64,000 nucleotides of DNA, taken from contig NC_134745.1 in assembly GCF_050436995.1 (NCBI RefSeq), positions 682,001 to 746,000 of the forward strand. The letters run 5' to 3'. Positions 33,313 to 45,154 of this stretch are shown one piece after another. Position numbers and translations under genes: made by a program. The stretch is from Anticarsia gemmatalis (taxonomy: Eukaryota > Arthropoda > Insecta > Lepidoptera > Erebidae). Position 1 is the first letter of the stretch. The number at the start of each line of letters is the position of its first letter. The notes below the pieces were generated by a model, which saw only the letters and a program-made list of their open reading frames with translations, was not told the DNA's origin and searched no databases.

Positions 33313-35924
33313 TTACGGCGAAAATTATATTAAACTTTACATGAAAACGTCAATATTTTCATGTCACCGTCCTAATAATGACTTCACAATAACAAAAGAG
33401 CATTTCAACAAACATCTCCCTCCCACTTGACACTGAGTTCCTTATCCCTCTCACTCCGAGAGCACTCGCCCTCACTTCAAAGAAAAACGAGACAATACAA
33501 AAGAACCTGACCTTTCCCGTAAATATATCTAATTAATATAGATGAAGAGTAATTAGATAAAGTGTGCGAGGTAGTTGTGTTAATTAATAAGAATATTATG
33601 TTGATTGATATTAATTGAATGATGGGAAGGAAAGCCTGTGGTTTAGAACTTACTTACTTAGAATATTAGGTATCTAATCTACAGGAAATATGAGAATAAA
33701 ACTTCATTCTTATATTATAAGTGTGAAAGTATATCTCTAGTAAACAGTATATAGTAATGTAGTGTCTGTTGCTTTATCTCGACTAAATTACATACCCAAT
33801 TTTGAACAGCGTTTGAAGAAAACCGAATCAAAAAAATCGTTTTTTTTTTCAAATTACCCCTGACCCCTTAGCTGCAGAAAAATTATATCGAACATTGTGT
33901 CAGTATAAAGCAAATTCGTTAAGCTTAATGCTTGGCTTCAAAAGAAAGAGGACCAAGTAACTTATTAGTCCTAGCCATTGCTAAATCGAGTCGTACGTCC
34001 AAAACGTTAGATAAAAATGCCCTAAAGGACACGGAACAAAAAGGACAATTAAGTAACCGTGTGCCACTTGCCTATATTTAAATAAGGCTTTATATTTAAG
34101 ATACTTTTTGCTTATAGAAACTGTCGATCAAAATTGGAGCACTTCACAATCGATATAGATTTATAAAACCCACGCATTTGATCAACAGAGTTTCCCTTGT
34201 GTTAAATAAAACACTGTCTATTGAGGACAATGTCTTATTGTGCCATTTATACAAGACATTTGTCGATCTTACTTTATATTTAGGACAGTGAAGTATAAAT
34301 GTAATGGACTTGTTTTAAAAGAACACCCACACGCTTTTTGACGAACACTGTCGAATTGTATCAATCGCGGGTAATATTAAATACGACATTTTTGTGTAAT
34401 AGATATTAAATAATGCCAAGTCCCACATTGGGAGAACTTTATTTTAACCTCAAATATATTGTTAACTTTCCTAAACTTGTACGTTTATTTTAGTTCTTTT
34501 GCAGTGTATAAGATTACAATTTGTACAATCGCAGATTGAGTGAAATGTGTGATGTCCAAATAAATCCAATATTGACTAATTACAGAGAGGTCACGAAAAG
34601 CTTAACTCGATGTCTTTAGTTAGCGTGATAAAGGTTTTTGAAAGAGACCTTATCTCAAAAGGGGACAATATCGGATAATAATAAAAGACTTGAATATAAA
34701 ATATTGAAATGTACCTATGTATAAATTCTGTCAAAAGTATTAACCATTATAATAAAATCATCATTTTACTATAAGCCCCAATTCCATTAATATTCAGAAC
34801 TAACGTTATGTGAGGCAAGTAACTAGCCCTCAAAATAAAAAAGTACTTAAATAAATGGATATTCTAAACCTAATTCCATCGAACAAAAGGCTCTCATTCA
34901 ATTACTCCCAATAATTCAAAAAGGTACAATACTAACATTTCGTACAGGCATCTTAAAATAGACGTAATTTCATTCCCGTAGTCTCGATACCCTTACAATT
35001 CTTTGTAATTGGTCGGGACGTAAGATGTACTATATACTTACTGGATCCCTCCCGTATTAAATATCGTAGGTATGTAGGTAAGAGGATTTTCTGTCTAATA
35101 GCTTTTTGATAAGGTACGCTTTTCTTATTGTAGTCTCGGCAGAGTTAGGTAGTGAGGTTTGTGATTGTGATGTTTAATGTTCTGTAACTTTTTACTTACG
35201 TGATATATTTCGTGATTTCGCGTTTATGAATTTACCCAAAGAATTTAACAGAACAACATAAATATACGTAATAATGATGTTTTTATTTCGTTCTACTTTA
35301 TTTCTATTAGTCCTGTATATCGACCATTCTTGGAACAAAACTGTGTTTATTAAGGAGCGATAGAGGTTTGACGAACGTCTATGTACCTAATGGTTTAAAT
35401 TTCTGTTTGGATTTTCACAATCATAGCTGTTGCTAAATTCCCGGTATTTGACATTAAAATCGCTTATTAATACATAAACATAAGAACAAGAATATTAACG
35501 GCAAAATCTACAAATACACCATTGCCAACACTTTAGCTTTAAACGATTTGCAAAATTGTTGAAGTCTTCCTGCAATAAGCTCATGCCTCGACTCTCGTGA
35601 CAATTATCTCACAATACATGTAAGTTGTCACGTATCGGTTATCATCTGAATATATCAGTGACAGCTCGCCTGTGATACGAGCCTTCATTAACTAATAGCC
35701 GCTAATAGTCGTAGATAACTCTGTTTACTACACTCTCTCCACGATGGTTACTATGTACGTGGTTCGTGTGCACGTAGTGATGGAACTGACCTAATCTTAC
35801 TGCTTAGGACCTTGTCCAGAAGATGCGAACTCGTCTCGATTCTTTCACCCGTATTTCGCTCTAACGTATGCCACAAGGAGTGTGAACTTCGTGCGTATAT
35901 TGATGTCGTGAATCTGGACACGGT
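33313..35924. other. Intergenic DNA, nothing recognised
   Basis: About 2.6 kb of AT-rich sequence. No supported gene, RNA or clear repeat family. Confidence 0.4.
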
Positions 35925-36000
35925 CTAACCTCCGGTTTCTGAGGTACATGAAGCAGTAGTTTATCAATTCAATTGCTTTTAAGCTCATATAAACACGTCT
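35925..36000. mobile_element. Truncated copy of the 6137 MITE
   Basis: TCCGGTTTCTGAGGTACATG and AGCAGTAGTTTATCAATTCA match the left half. The right TIR is absent. Confidence 0.55.
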
Positions 36001-36589
36001 GTGTCTACCAAAGAGGTTTTATGTTCGAATTCCAAGTTGGGTCTTCTTTGATTTACTGACAGACTTCCGTGAATCTGAGAGAAGGTATGCTAAAGAGTCA
36101 CTGCCTCATTAGGATAAGAGAGTGATGGAAAGGTGTTTCTGTGTATTATGTATGCCACACGTGCACACTTGGCTCTCTGAAACCAACTCATGAAAATTTG
36201 GTTGGTTTTAATGAAACTGGGAGCTTGCACTGTGGCCATATATAGGCTATGTTTCGGGATTCGCATGAATACAGTTATTGTGATTTTAATGTAGACAATT
36301 GCTTTGATAAAAAATAGTCAGATATTTAAAAAAATGAGTTTTTAACGAACAATTACCAACATTTGTCTTGCCTGAGGTTACATCCACATACTAAACCTTA
36401 CATGTATAAAAACCTTTCTGTAATAAGATATCAATAATAGTAGAAAAACATATTCTGTATAATATTTATTTTCATACAACACCAGTCTTTGATCTTGTTA
36501 TTTAAAAATACTACAATATTGCTACGAAAAAACATTTTTCTATCATACGAATATTTGAAATATGTATAAAGGAGACCTAAAATGAGACG

Positions 36590-36722
36590 GCGGGATGACC
36601 TGGACGCATTTGAAAACGGCTGGTCGGATCTTGCCGCCGCGCCGATAGGGGGATTTGGAAGGGAAGGGGGAGGCCTTTGCCCAGCAGTGGGACTATTAAA
36701 TAGGCTAAGGAAAAAAATATGT
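36590..36722 (+). repeat. LINE 3' end fragment
   Basis: GATGACCTGGACGCATTTGA, then GGCCTTTGCCCAGCAGTGGG and ACTATTAAATAGGCTAAGGA with an A-rich end is the 3' end of a lepidopteran non-LTR retrotransposon in + orientation. Confidence 0.6.
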
Positions 36723-36732
36723 TGAAACAATT

Positions 36733-36804
36733 AAAAAGAGCGTGGTTTCAATCCACGGACCTCTGGGTTATGGGCCCAGCACGCTTCCACTGCGCCACTC
36801 TGCT
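36733..36804 (-). pseudogene. tRNA-iMet pseudogene
   Basis: The first 60 or so bases match the intact initiator tRNA at 5931 base for base, including the CAT anticodon arm. Two lesions mark it as damaged. The T loop C is changed (GGATTGAAACC instead of GGATCGAAACC), altering the B box. The 3' acceptor strand reads CTCTTTTT instead of CTCTGCTA, leaving one mismatch and one G-T pair and running directly into a T run that would stop pol III early. It is probably a recent dispersed copy. Confidence 0.75.
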
Positions 36805-36954
36805 CATGAGAATATACTTCTAAAAATTACTTTTATATACCCTTACTGTCTTTAAACACTGATATTTTATACAGTGTTTTATCTTTTTACTCATATACAG
36901 TTTTAAATACCCTAATAAAGACATACACAGCTTATATCGGTGACGTCTTGCAAA

Positions 36955-37100
36955 AAGGTCAGGTGCGTAGTACTCGTAACCGGCGATCATGTATGACAAG
37001 GTGTATGGATGTGGCTGAAGAAGGAAGTTTGTGAGGATAGAACCAAATGGCGTTCTCTGATCTCTGCCTACCCATATGGGAAGATGGCATGTGTGTATAC
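36955..37100 (-). repeat. Interspersed repeat R, copy
   Basis: AGTACTCGTAACCGGCGATC, ACAAGGTGTATGGATGTGGC and TCTCTGATCTCTGCCTACCC are in inverse order to copy 1. The 115-codon open frame across it is repeat-derived. Confidence 0.6.
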
Positions 37101-37264
37101 AGTTGAAAAATTGATTGAAAGTGAAGAAACACCGTACAACTAATAAGAACTTACCTCTACCCGACATTTATACAATAAAATAATGGAATAGAATAGTAGG
37201 ACAGTATGAGCGTATCCTCTAACCATTGCCTAAGGAAAAATAATACAACTAAAACACTATAAAA

Positions 37265-37385
37265 AGCCGTGCTTACGCAACCTGTGCCTGCCCTACCTGC
37301 CCACTGCACATGCCTTCACTACACTGATAAAATGCGGGTTGGGGACTTCACATCTTCAAGAACTGCTTTATAGAACACTTAGGCA
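37265..37385. repeat. Repeat fragment, LINE-like
   Basis: CCTGCCCACTGCACATGCCT, then TGGGGACTTCACATCTTCAA and GAACTG resemble the block TTGGAGACATCGCATACCTTCAAGAACTG following the LINE tail at 4030-4070. It is a diverged fragment. Confidence 0.35.
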
Positions 37386-37434
37386 TGCTAGATTTTAGCA
37401 CTAAATTGTAAATTATATATTATTATTAAAACAT

Positions 37435-37512
37435 GGATATTAACGCGAACACGTATTTTACCTGGCGCCTGACGTTGCGGCGCAGGTCACACTAACCGTA
37501 ACCGAGACTGAA
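37435..37512 (+). repeat. Interspersed repeat J, copy 3
   Basis: GATATTAACGCGAACACGTA, TTTTACCTGGCGCCTGACG and TTGCGGCGCAGGTCACACTA match copies 1 and 2. Confidence 0.5.
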
Positions 37513-38253
37513 GGATTTACGAAGCGAATTTACATCCACCCACATATTTAGATTTTTCCAACTACCCTCACACACAATTGAGTGATAAAAAAATAAACAT
37601 GCAAAGTTTATAGGTTATGATTTCATTGTAAATATCTTATGCTAAAAGTTATAGTACCATCAGTTTAAAAAAATACCAAGCCCAGTAATTTTACGCATAG
37701 GTATCACATACTTAAATCTTGGGCTCAATTTTACTTATGTTCTATTTTCAGAAAACTATTAGGTACCCTCTAATATGTTTCCTCCAATTTCTTTCTAGAA
37801 GCAAACGATCCGTACATTTAATATTTTTTCTCTTTTGTCAAATGATTCGTACAAATATTTTTGTCAATTGATATAAGTAATAGGTTTCGCCATATTTGAA
37901 ATTATTTTTGCTCGATATTTTTGGGTACTCGTGGTATATACGATTGGAAAAAGCTTTTAAAAGTGTGAGTAGTTGTGTAACAATTATTCGTTCCTGAGTT
38001 TTCCAGCTTTAGGGCAACATTATCGCCGGTCAGAACTTTATACAACAGATATTTTTTTACGTTAGATTCCGAAAGATATCTTTGCATTACTTTACTTTCT
38101 GTATTGTTCAGACGAGAGTTAAAATAACAATAGCAATATTCATACATAACTATTGCCTAGTAGATACTACTAGGCTCGTCATAACGTATGTCGTATTACT
38201 TATTTACTTTTACAGATAGACTATCTAATGGACAGGAAGACGGAATATTGTCA

Positions 38254-38393
38254 AGGGCCGGTTTCCTGATTTAGAAATAATTGTTTGATAACCTATCTGC
38301 TAGATAAAATGACAACAAATGTATGAAAACAACTGTCAAAATTCCATCATAAAAACTATCTGTTGGTTATCCAGAAGTGATGGCATCGGGCCT
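38254..38393. mobile_element. Degraded MITE with AGGGCC ends
   Basis: AGGGCCGGTTTCCTGAT on the left and GTGATGGCATCGGGCCT on the right form an imperfect inverted repeat. Inner GATAACCTATCTGCTAGATA is loosely inverted in CTATCTGTTGGTTATCC. It resembles a common lepidopteran MITE. Confidence 0.45.
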
Positions 38394-39316
38394 AAATCTC
38401 TAAACTGTGTTTACCGCTAACTGACACTTATTTGATGTCTTGGAAATTGATCCGCTAGTATTATTAATTTTATCTCTTTAATAAGATAGATACATTATTT
38501 AAAAAAAAACATTATAAAGTTGCCAGTCCAATTCGGAAAAAGTGGCAACCTTTCAAAAGTATGGACCGTATTTCTAATAAATTTTTCACCGCTATTGGTA
38601 AACATTTGCATGTAAACAGTCGGTTATATAACAATCTGTATATCAATTACTATAATAGTGACTACATAATAGATTCCCTGAATATACTTGCCTTTGAAGT
38701 GTTATGAAATTCATCCATTACTAATTAGATTGCATTGGCTTGTCAGTGTTTCTTAAAGTTATAATCGTCTTTCTATTAATTACTCAATTATAGGTTCGTT
38801 CGCGTAAGACGTAGTTTGAGGTCATTAACCTTAACCCCGAGTTAATATTCTACATTATCAAAAATTATTATTTTTCGAGTGACTCAATTGCACATATGCG
38901 CACCCATTTCTTAAGAGAAATACTCAAATTATTTCACTGATAGCACTTTATACGATTTGGGAAAGGAAACAGGTCCTTGTTAACAGAAACCTTATTTACC
39001 TTATAGACCATATAAATAATTAATAGGATCTTTTGATCGACCTCCTCTTGTTATACAAAACTAACAACACTACAAATTTAGTTTGGTTCGGGATTTCGTT
39101 ATTTATATGAAAATTTAATCTTGATTCCAGCACGGCGATAACAGTTTGAAAACCTCTAGTTACGTTATGGAATTGATTTGAACTCACTATTGTCTCTTAG
39201 TTAATTAATTAATCGAATCAGTTGTTGATTTAGGCTCGCCGGGTGTATAAACATCTTTTGTACAGAATTCAAACATAGCCTAGTCGCACAACCAGACCCG
39301 TATTCTAACAGAAAAA
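38394..39316. other. Intergenic DNA, nothing recognised
   Basis: AT-rich sequence with no supported feature. Confidence 0.4.
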
Positions 39317-39529
39317 TCTATATATAATGAAACTCAAAGGTGACTGACTGACATAGTGATCTATCAACACACAGCCCAAACGACTGGATGGATCGAGCTG
39401 AAATAGGGCATGCAGGTAGATGTTATTACGTAGGGATCCGCTAAGAAAGGATTTCGATCTATTCTTGGTGGCCCAAGGGGATAAAATAGGGGATGAAAAT
39501 TAGTACGAAAATTCGCGAGCAAAAGCTAT
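39317..39529 (+). mobile_element. Helitron-like element, CTAT end
   Basis: It starts TCTATATATAATGAAACTCA after an A. It contains ACACAGCCCAAACGACTGGA and a GATGAAAATTAGTACGAAAA block, and ends CGCGAGCAAAAGCTAT, where CTAG is expected. One terminal base has decayed. Confidence 0.55.
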
Positions 39530-40357
39530 TATAATATAATATCAATCCCGTATTCTAAGAAACGTACTTATATCTAGTTTCCAATCAATGCATTTTATTA
39601 AATTATTCTAGCTAGGATTTAATAGTTTATTAACAACTTTGTTTTGAAGAATTTTCCAAATATTCTATTTGACGAAATGGTTCTTGAGAACGACTATAAT
39701 TCTTTGCAAAATATAGTAACGCAATTATAAAGTTTCGTTATTGACTAAGTGTCGTCTCCGCATTGAGTGTTCGACATAACTTACGTGAACAAATTAGTTC
39801 ACCTAACTTACGCTAGAGGCGCTGGTAGAGTAAATGTCGAAGTTCGTGCCTTTGTGTGAGAGTTACTAACTGATGATGCAATGCAATTTAAAATGAAATT
39901 ACTATGTGTAGTGGATGGTAAAGTAGTAATTTAGTTTCTTACTAAAGTAAACTAAAACTAAGTGTACTGTTTTACTGCAAAAATTCTGGAGCAGGGAATT
40001 GTTTTAATTTTATGTAAAACGTTAGCTTTCGTTTTTTTGCATTATAAAAAAAAACACTTATATATTAGCCCCAATCTCTGACTTAAAACTGAGACTAACG
40101 CAATAAATCCCCATAAAAAAATCAACCCTTGAGAAGTTGAGAATCAAGGAAATAAATTACAAACCAATAAAAAGAGCAAAAAAACTGAATCTTGAACTCA
40201 TCAATGCACACACCTACTTCCTAAAAAATGCCGACACACGGCACACACACGCACTCAAAAAAACCACCACGTTTTTGCACCCCGGCCTTACTACGGAAGT
40301 AGTGAGGAAAGAAAGAGATAGCAACACTTATTGTACGAGTGTAAGTGAGACAGAACG
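39530..40357. other. Intergenic DNA, nothing recognised
   Basis: No gene supported. TTACGCTAGAGGCGCTGG near 39810 is a weak match to repeat G. Confidence 0.35.
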
Positions 40358-40366
40358 CGTGGGAAC
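40358..40366 (+). promoter_or_regulatory. Su(H)/CSL-type site downstream of Hey
   Basis: CGTGGGAAC is a strict YGTGRGAAM match, 2.2 kb beyond the Hey stop codon. Its flanks differ from the other four sites, so it is not part of the same repeat. Regulatory function is inferred. Confidence 0.3.
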
Positions 40367-40867
40367 CGCAGGGGTAGCGATATCCCAGCGCATTGAAGTG
40401 GGACATTATTGAATGTTGACCGACGGACATATGCTGACGCTAGCGACACCTGTGTCGTGTTTATGCTAATATAGTATACTGACCACCTGTTTTTTTAATT
40501 AGTTTTTAGTAGATTAGTGTGATAAAAAGCTGTTATAACGAACTTTAACCTGCAACAAAGGTCATTTAATTTAGTTAATCAATTTACGTTGAACTAATTT
40601 CTCAAAAAAATTTTTGGTCCAAATAGATATTAAGTGGGAAGTACTTAAATGGAAATACAAGTCTTTGAGTAACTTCTATTCAATTAACGCTACGAAGAAA
40701 CAAAACCAATCGAATTGTCCGTGACGTCATTTGCGTCATTTTTATGACCTTTCAAAGGAAATTTCTGGGCCGTTCCAATGAATTGTTATTTTTGGAAGGT
40801 TTGCTAATTCGCTTTAGTATTTTCGAGAATTTTCTAGGATACTTAAATTAGGAAAAACTACCGTAAA

Positions 40868-40968
40868 CCGCACTTAGCCAGCGTGGTGGCCTTAAGGCCT
40901 AACCCTTCCCTCTCTTTTTGAAGGAGAATTTTGCCCAGCAGTGGGACATAGTGAATAAAACAAGTAAA
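40868..40968 (+). repeat. LINE 3' end fragment
   Basis: GCCAGCGTGGTGGCCTTAAG, then GAGAATTTTGCCCAGCAGTG and GGACATAGTGAATAAAA is the usual lepidopteran LINE tail. Confidence 0.6.
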
Positions 40969-41048
40969 TATAGAAAAAAATAATTTAATTTTCTTTCGTT
41001 TCAAGCTCTTATTTACAAATATATACAAATAGTGACGTACCAAAATAA

Positions 41049-41064
41049 CTATCGATATCGATAG
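41049..41064. promoter_or_regulatory. Double DRE-like palindrome
   Basis: CTATCGATATCGATAG is a 16-bp perfect palindrome made of two overlapping TATCGATA units (41050-41057 and 41056-41063). In Drosophila this octamer is the DREF site, and CGATA clusters bind BEAF-32 at domain boundaries. It lies 1.5 kb downstream of Hey. Function is inferred. Confidence 0.3.
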
Positions 41065-41214
41065 ATTGTATAATTCGTTTACATTTTACACACAATGTGA
41101 AAATAGTTAGTGTTCAAATAAAGCAAGACAAACATGTATTCGAAGGTTCTTTTGTCACAATTGTCGTATTTGGAAAGGTTTGACGCCTACGCAAGGATAC
41201 ACAATACAATGTAA

Positions 41215-41375
41215 AGCGGAACACACACCAGAGTAGCCGACGTGTTGTAAACTCATCGCCAACCCGGCGGCATGTCGGCGGGTAACGTCTACAAGTGCTA
41301 GTTAACTAACTAAGCCACCGACAAAAAGATGCTGACATAGGTCAGCGGAGTAGTGACTTTGGTGTGTATCGTGCT
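41215..41375. mobile_element. Harbinger-type MITE, TAA target duplication
   Basis: The terminal repeats AGCGGAACACACACCAGAGT and, inversely, AGCACGATACACACCAAAGT match at most positions. TAA flanks both ends (41212-41214 and 41376-41378). The interior is GC-richer and has no coding frame. Confidence 0.7.
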
Positions 41376-41875
41376 TAATATAGGATTACAACAAATATTA
41401 AATTTGCGGACATAAAGTAAAGAATCAAAACAATTATTTGAACAGCTTTTGAGATTTAGTTGTTAGGGTAACGTTTTCTAAATGATATTTTATTTTGCTT
41501 CATTGTTGTTTTTTTAGATCCGCATTTATGTGTTGCTATGGCAACTGTTTATACTTAAGAACTCCTGGCGAATCAGCGGCTACGAGAAACACACGTGACT
41601 TTATTGCCCTTTGTCATTTGAAATCACCCCTCGAGAAGCCGTTTCTATTGTTGTTACTTATAAAGAAACATTTAATTTTGTCTTCCCCTATCGCAAATAT
41701 TACATTAATTTTGTATAAAAAATGTTGAATCAGGAAAGTTAATATCTGTTTCATTGACCAGTTTGTTAACTTATTTGAAACACTAACCTCAATGATATAA
41801 TATGATACATTTGTACCAACAACACAGTAAATTATTGATAAATTCACAACCTTATTTCATCATTTTGTACAATCA

Positions 41876-42537
41876 TTTATTTGACAAGATCAAATACATT
41901 TTCACTGTACTTCTCTTTTTCCTTTCACACATTACAGACTTATTTCGACATATTAAAGCTTATTTTTTGGTCCCAATATACATAAAACACCCATAAATGC
42001 TTATAACGTTACCTTTTGAATTATTCCCTCCTTTTCATTTCAAATAGAAAAGAAAAGGACGAAAATTCAATGGTTTCAAACGCTCTTACAAATAGGGTTG
42101 TAAAGTGTCGATAAACTTATACGATATAATATATAATTATCACACAACTTATAATATATTTGATATAATAACTATTTAATACAACAGTGGGTTTTATAAT
42201 TTAGATTTGTTTAAACTCTGAGATCTTTGACAACAGTGTCTTGTAAGTGGGAACTACGTAGAAAAGTGCCATTACTTGCTTTGAAAAAATACTTTTAAAA
42301 GTACCCTCATCGTAAAAAGCTTCAAAGCAACACCAAAAATAGATGAATCAAACAAGATTCTTATTGGTTACCAAGTTTACATAATTGAGTTTAATAATTT
42401 TCTATATATATTTCATTCAGAATACAGTTATTTAATTAAACTTTGCAAAATGCTCTGAAATCCGATCAAAATATGCAATAATATATTATGACACTTATCG
42501 ACATAATTCCTTTCCAAGACAAAATAACTTCACTAGT
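41876..42537 (-). other. Putative Hey 3' UTR
   Basis: Reading on the - strand after the stop codon, the first exact AATAAA is at 41881-41876, giving about 660 bases. A TGTGATA (K-box type) lies at 42144-42138. Other weaker signals (ATTAAA variants near 42390-42435) could end the transcript sooner. The extent is an estimate. Confidence 0.35.
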
Positions 42538-43055
42538 CTAATACGCAAGTTCCGCACCCCACGGCCGGTAAGGTTTCGAACTGTTCTGTGAGTACTGATG
42601 ATGAGGTGGATGGTGAGGGTATGGAGTAGGGTAGTGAGGTGCTGGGGGCGCTGGGTGAGGGCCGGGAGGACCTGGTGGCGCTGGTGGGGCGGGGGGGTAG
42701 TGGGGATAGCTTGGGGCAGCAGTAAGAGGAGCAGCTATTGCTGTTGGAGCTGCTACTGTAGTTGTAGCTGCAGTCACTGGGACATCCTGTCTTGGTATAT
42801 CAGTATAGCCATGCTGTTGAGCTACTGGCGTGGCTGGATATTGAGGGTACCCCCAATTGGCAGACTTAGCAGCTAACTCCCTTTGTGCAGCAAAGCATTG
42901 AAGGTGGCTCATGAGTCGTAACCGCAGTGGGTCTTGGATGTCGAGGCCCTCGCAGCTGACCAAGTACCTGGCTACTTCAGCTGCACATTCTCTGAAGCCG
43001 ATGCTGTGGTAGTCCATCGCGTATCGTTGTGGGTCGTACGCGAATGTGTCTAGAC
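42538..43055 (-). CDS. Hey: Hey, coding exon 3 (Orange domain, YRPW)
   Basis: This final coding exon starts after CTATCTTTCCAG and ends at TAG. It supplies residues 133 (split codon) to 304 of the joined protein. The Orange domain spans about 150-187, with the Hey-type core GFRECAAEVARYLVS and then DPLRLRLMSHLQCF. It mediates partner choice among bHLH-Orange proteins. Residues 190-290 are a Pro/Ala/Tyr-rich disordered region (many PPAPP, HYP and YPHH steps). The chain ends KPYRPWGAELAY: YRPW at 295-298 is the Hey hallmark that replaces the WRPW Groucho-recruiting motif of Hairy, and GAELAY occupies the place of the TE(I/V)GAF tail. Hey proteins act in the nucleus as Notch-responsive repressors. 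The opposite-strand open frame over this exon is a shadow caused by GC-rich codons. Confidence 0.96.
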
Positions 43056-43130
43056 CTGGAAAGATAGAAAGTGAGGTTTAGAATGATTGTTTTAAGAATA
43101 ATCATGAGTTTTCTTACAATTATAAATCTC

Positions 43131-43212
43131 TATAAATATCCATATTTACTTAGATATAAACTATTATATTTAATTCCATATAAACTATTATAAATATCCA
43201 TATTTATATTAA
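43131..43212. repeat. Local direct duplication
   Basis: TAAATATCCATATTTA occurs at about 43133 and again at about 43191, and ATAAACTATTATA also occurs twice between them. It is an AT-rich local duplication in Hey intron 2. Confidence 0.6.
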
Positions 43213-43699
43213 AAGACAGCTTGCACGTATTTTAACTTAAGGGTATATGAAAGACTATTTAAATACATGTGAAAATGAAATAAAAAAGTAAGTAATAGTT
43301 AAGCGAAGTTAAAAGGTTTCAGGCAGTTTTAGAACTCTGGCAACAGGTTGACTTCATCATACGAGAGAGATTTATTATACTCAATGTAAAATTTACAAAC
43401 TTGGGTTCACATGTTTCTAAAATGTAAAGCAGTTACAGTAAATTCAGGTTGGCGGCGACAATTTAGATTAAAAATGAACGCGAACTCTCGGGGGCTTTGC
43501 TTTGCGCTACGTTTGTTGTCGAATAATTAACGGTACAAAGTTTTATACGACCTTTAACACACGTAGGAACTAGGTTTATTTAATTTATGTTAATGCTTCG
43601 CTGGTCAAAGCGTTGTGTAGGTAATTGGTAATCAGGCCACCGGTGAAGGAATATTTTATTAATATTTGCTGCTAAAATTTACAGCAATTTTATCGTTTA

Positions 43700-43870
43700 G
43701 TTTTTTCTATAACAATTACTTCCGCACTAAAAACTGAGCTTGTGCTATGGCTTTTACAAACATACGAATGACTATTTTGCATCACAAAGTTATTGATTCC
43801 GGGTGCAAATCGAATACTTGCACACCAAGTTATCCACTGTACTTTATTGTCTTGAGCCAGAACCCGTTTA
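43700..43870 (-). repeat. SINE family A, strongly diverged
   Basis: ACTTCCGCACTAAAAACTGA, CTTTTACAAACATACGAATG and a decayed inverse B box (GGGTGCAAATCGAATACTTG) follow the family order on the - strand. Confidence 0.4.
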
Positions 43871-45123
43871 GCAAAAAGTATGGTACAAAATAGGGTATAT
43901 TGAAAGAAAAAATACAGTGAAAAAGAACGATTTCTCTTCACTCAACCAAATAAGTGATATCGGAGTCTGCAGATGTTATTTTGCGTTAAGTAGACAATGA
44001 AACGAAATCAAGTCAACAAAAAGTGCCCCAATTCATAACAACCCTCGTCTCTCCCCTAAGAACAAGTAAAATAAGACAGCTATAGTTTTTAAACTAGTTA
44101 GACAAGGAGGAAAGATAACGGGATCCCCAAGTTTCCGGCCGTCTTCCGACTGAGAGCGGAGACAAGTATAAGATGAGCTCTGGGTTTCGAGGGCACTTTT
44201 GAGATTTGTTCTGTGATGTGATGTTTCATTGATGAGTGGTGGGTCAAGTTAAAGTGGTCGAGTCAGTGTGCCAACGGGCCAAGGGTGCAAGGAAACTGTA
44301 AGGACCAGTACATCAAGTTTGTAAAACGGGTTTAATTTATTCGTGAAAGTTTTTTGTTAATTTTTTGTTGGTTCTTTTATTTGAGTACAAAACTCGTCTT
44401 TTTTACATTTTGAAAGAAATAATGGATGTCTTTTTAATGGACAGTGATGTCACAAGGGTTCGGGTTCGACACCTGGTTATAAAGTCTAGACTCTTTTTGT
44501 AAAAACGGAGACGTAGACAGTATTTTACGGAAAACCAGCAATAACTGTTCACTTAGGGCCTTTCACGATTCGTGAATTTATTGAATTCTTTGATTTTTTT
44601 ACACATTACATGACTTTTTTTCAACAAAACACAAGGCAGTATTAACCCATAATTAAACATCGTAAAAAACATTTAAATAATATTTTCCCCTCATTACTTC
44701 AAACAAAGGACACGTCTTGCCGCCAGCATTCCGTCATCGCCTACGACCCATATAATTGGCTTCAGTTACGTAAATAACATAAAAAGTTTTTTTCATGAAA
44801 ATGTTTTTCATTTTGATCTTTTCTCTACGTCAAACCTTTTAAAATGTGATAAACAATGTTTAGTAAGAATTAAATAAATTAAGTAACTTTTGTTTACTGA
44901 AAACGTGAAAATATTTTTGGTTTTTTATTTACGCATTTTCGTTTTTTTTTGTTTTCGCATCGCTTGCTTAATTTGATTGTGTGACATTTCGGTATATAAT
45001 TATATACTATTCCGGTCTTCAAATTTTTAATGCAGAAGTTGTTTCAAATTGACAAAAATACGACGTCTCGATTGATTTTACATACATGCATCAAATCACG
45101 CATTCTCCGGCCTCCGCCGGTTA

Positions 45124-45154
45124 CGGCCTACTCTTATGGGATAAGAGTAGGCCG
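45124..45154. repeat. Perfect 14-bp-stem hairpin
   Basis: CGGCCTACTCTTAT and its exact inverse ATAAGAGTAGGCCG flank a GGG loop. It lies in Hey intron 2 next to CCGGCCTCCGCCGG, another short palindrome. It may be a collapsed MITE or an RNA structure in the pre-mRNA. Confidence 0.7.

Noticed and set aside
36820..37167. 115-codon - strand open frame
   Set aside because: It overlaps interspersed repeat R, whose other copies give similar peptides.
42598..42876. 92-codon + strand open frame opposite Hey exon 3
   Set aside because: It is the antisense of the Pro/Ala-rich Hey C-terminus. The Trp/Arg/Ser-rich product is a by-product of GC-rich codons.
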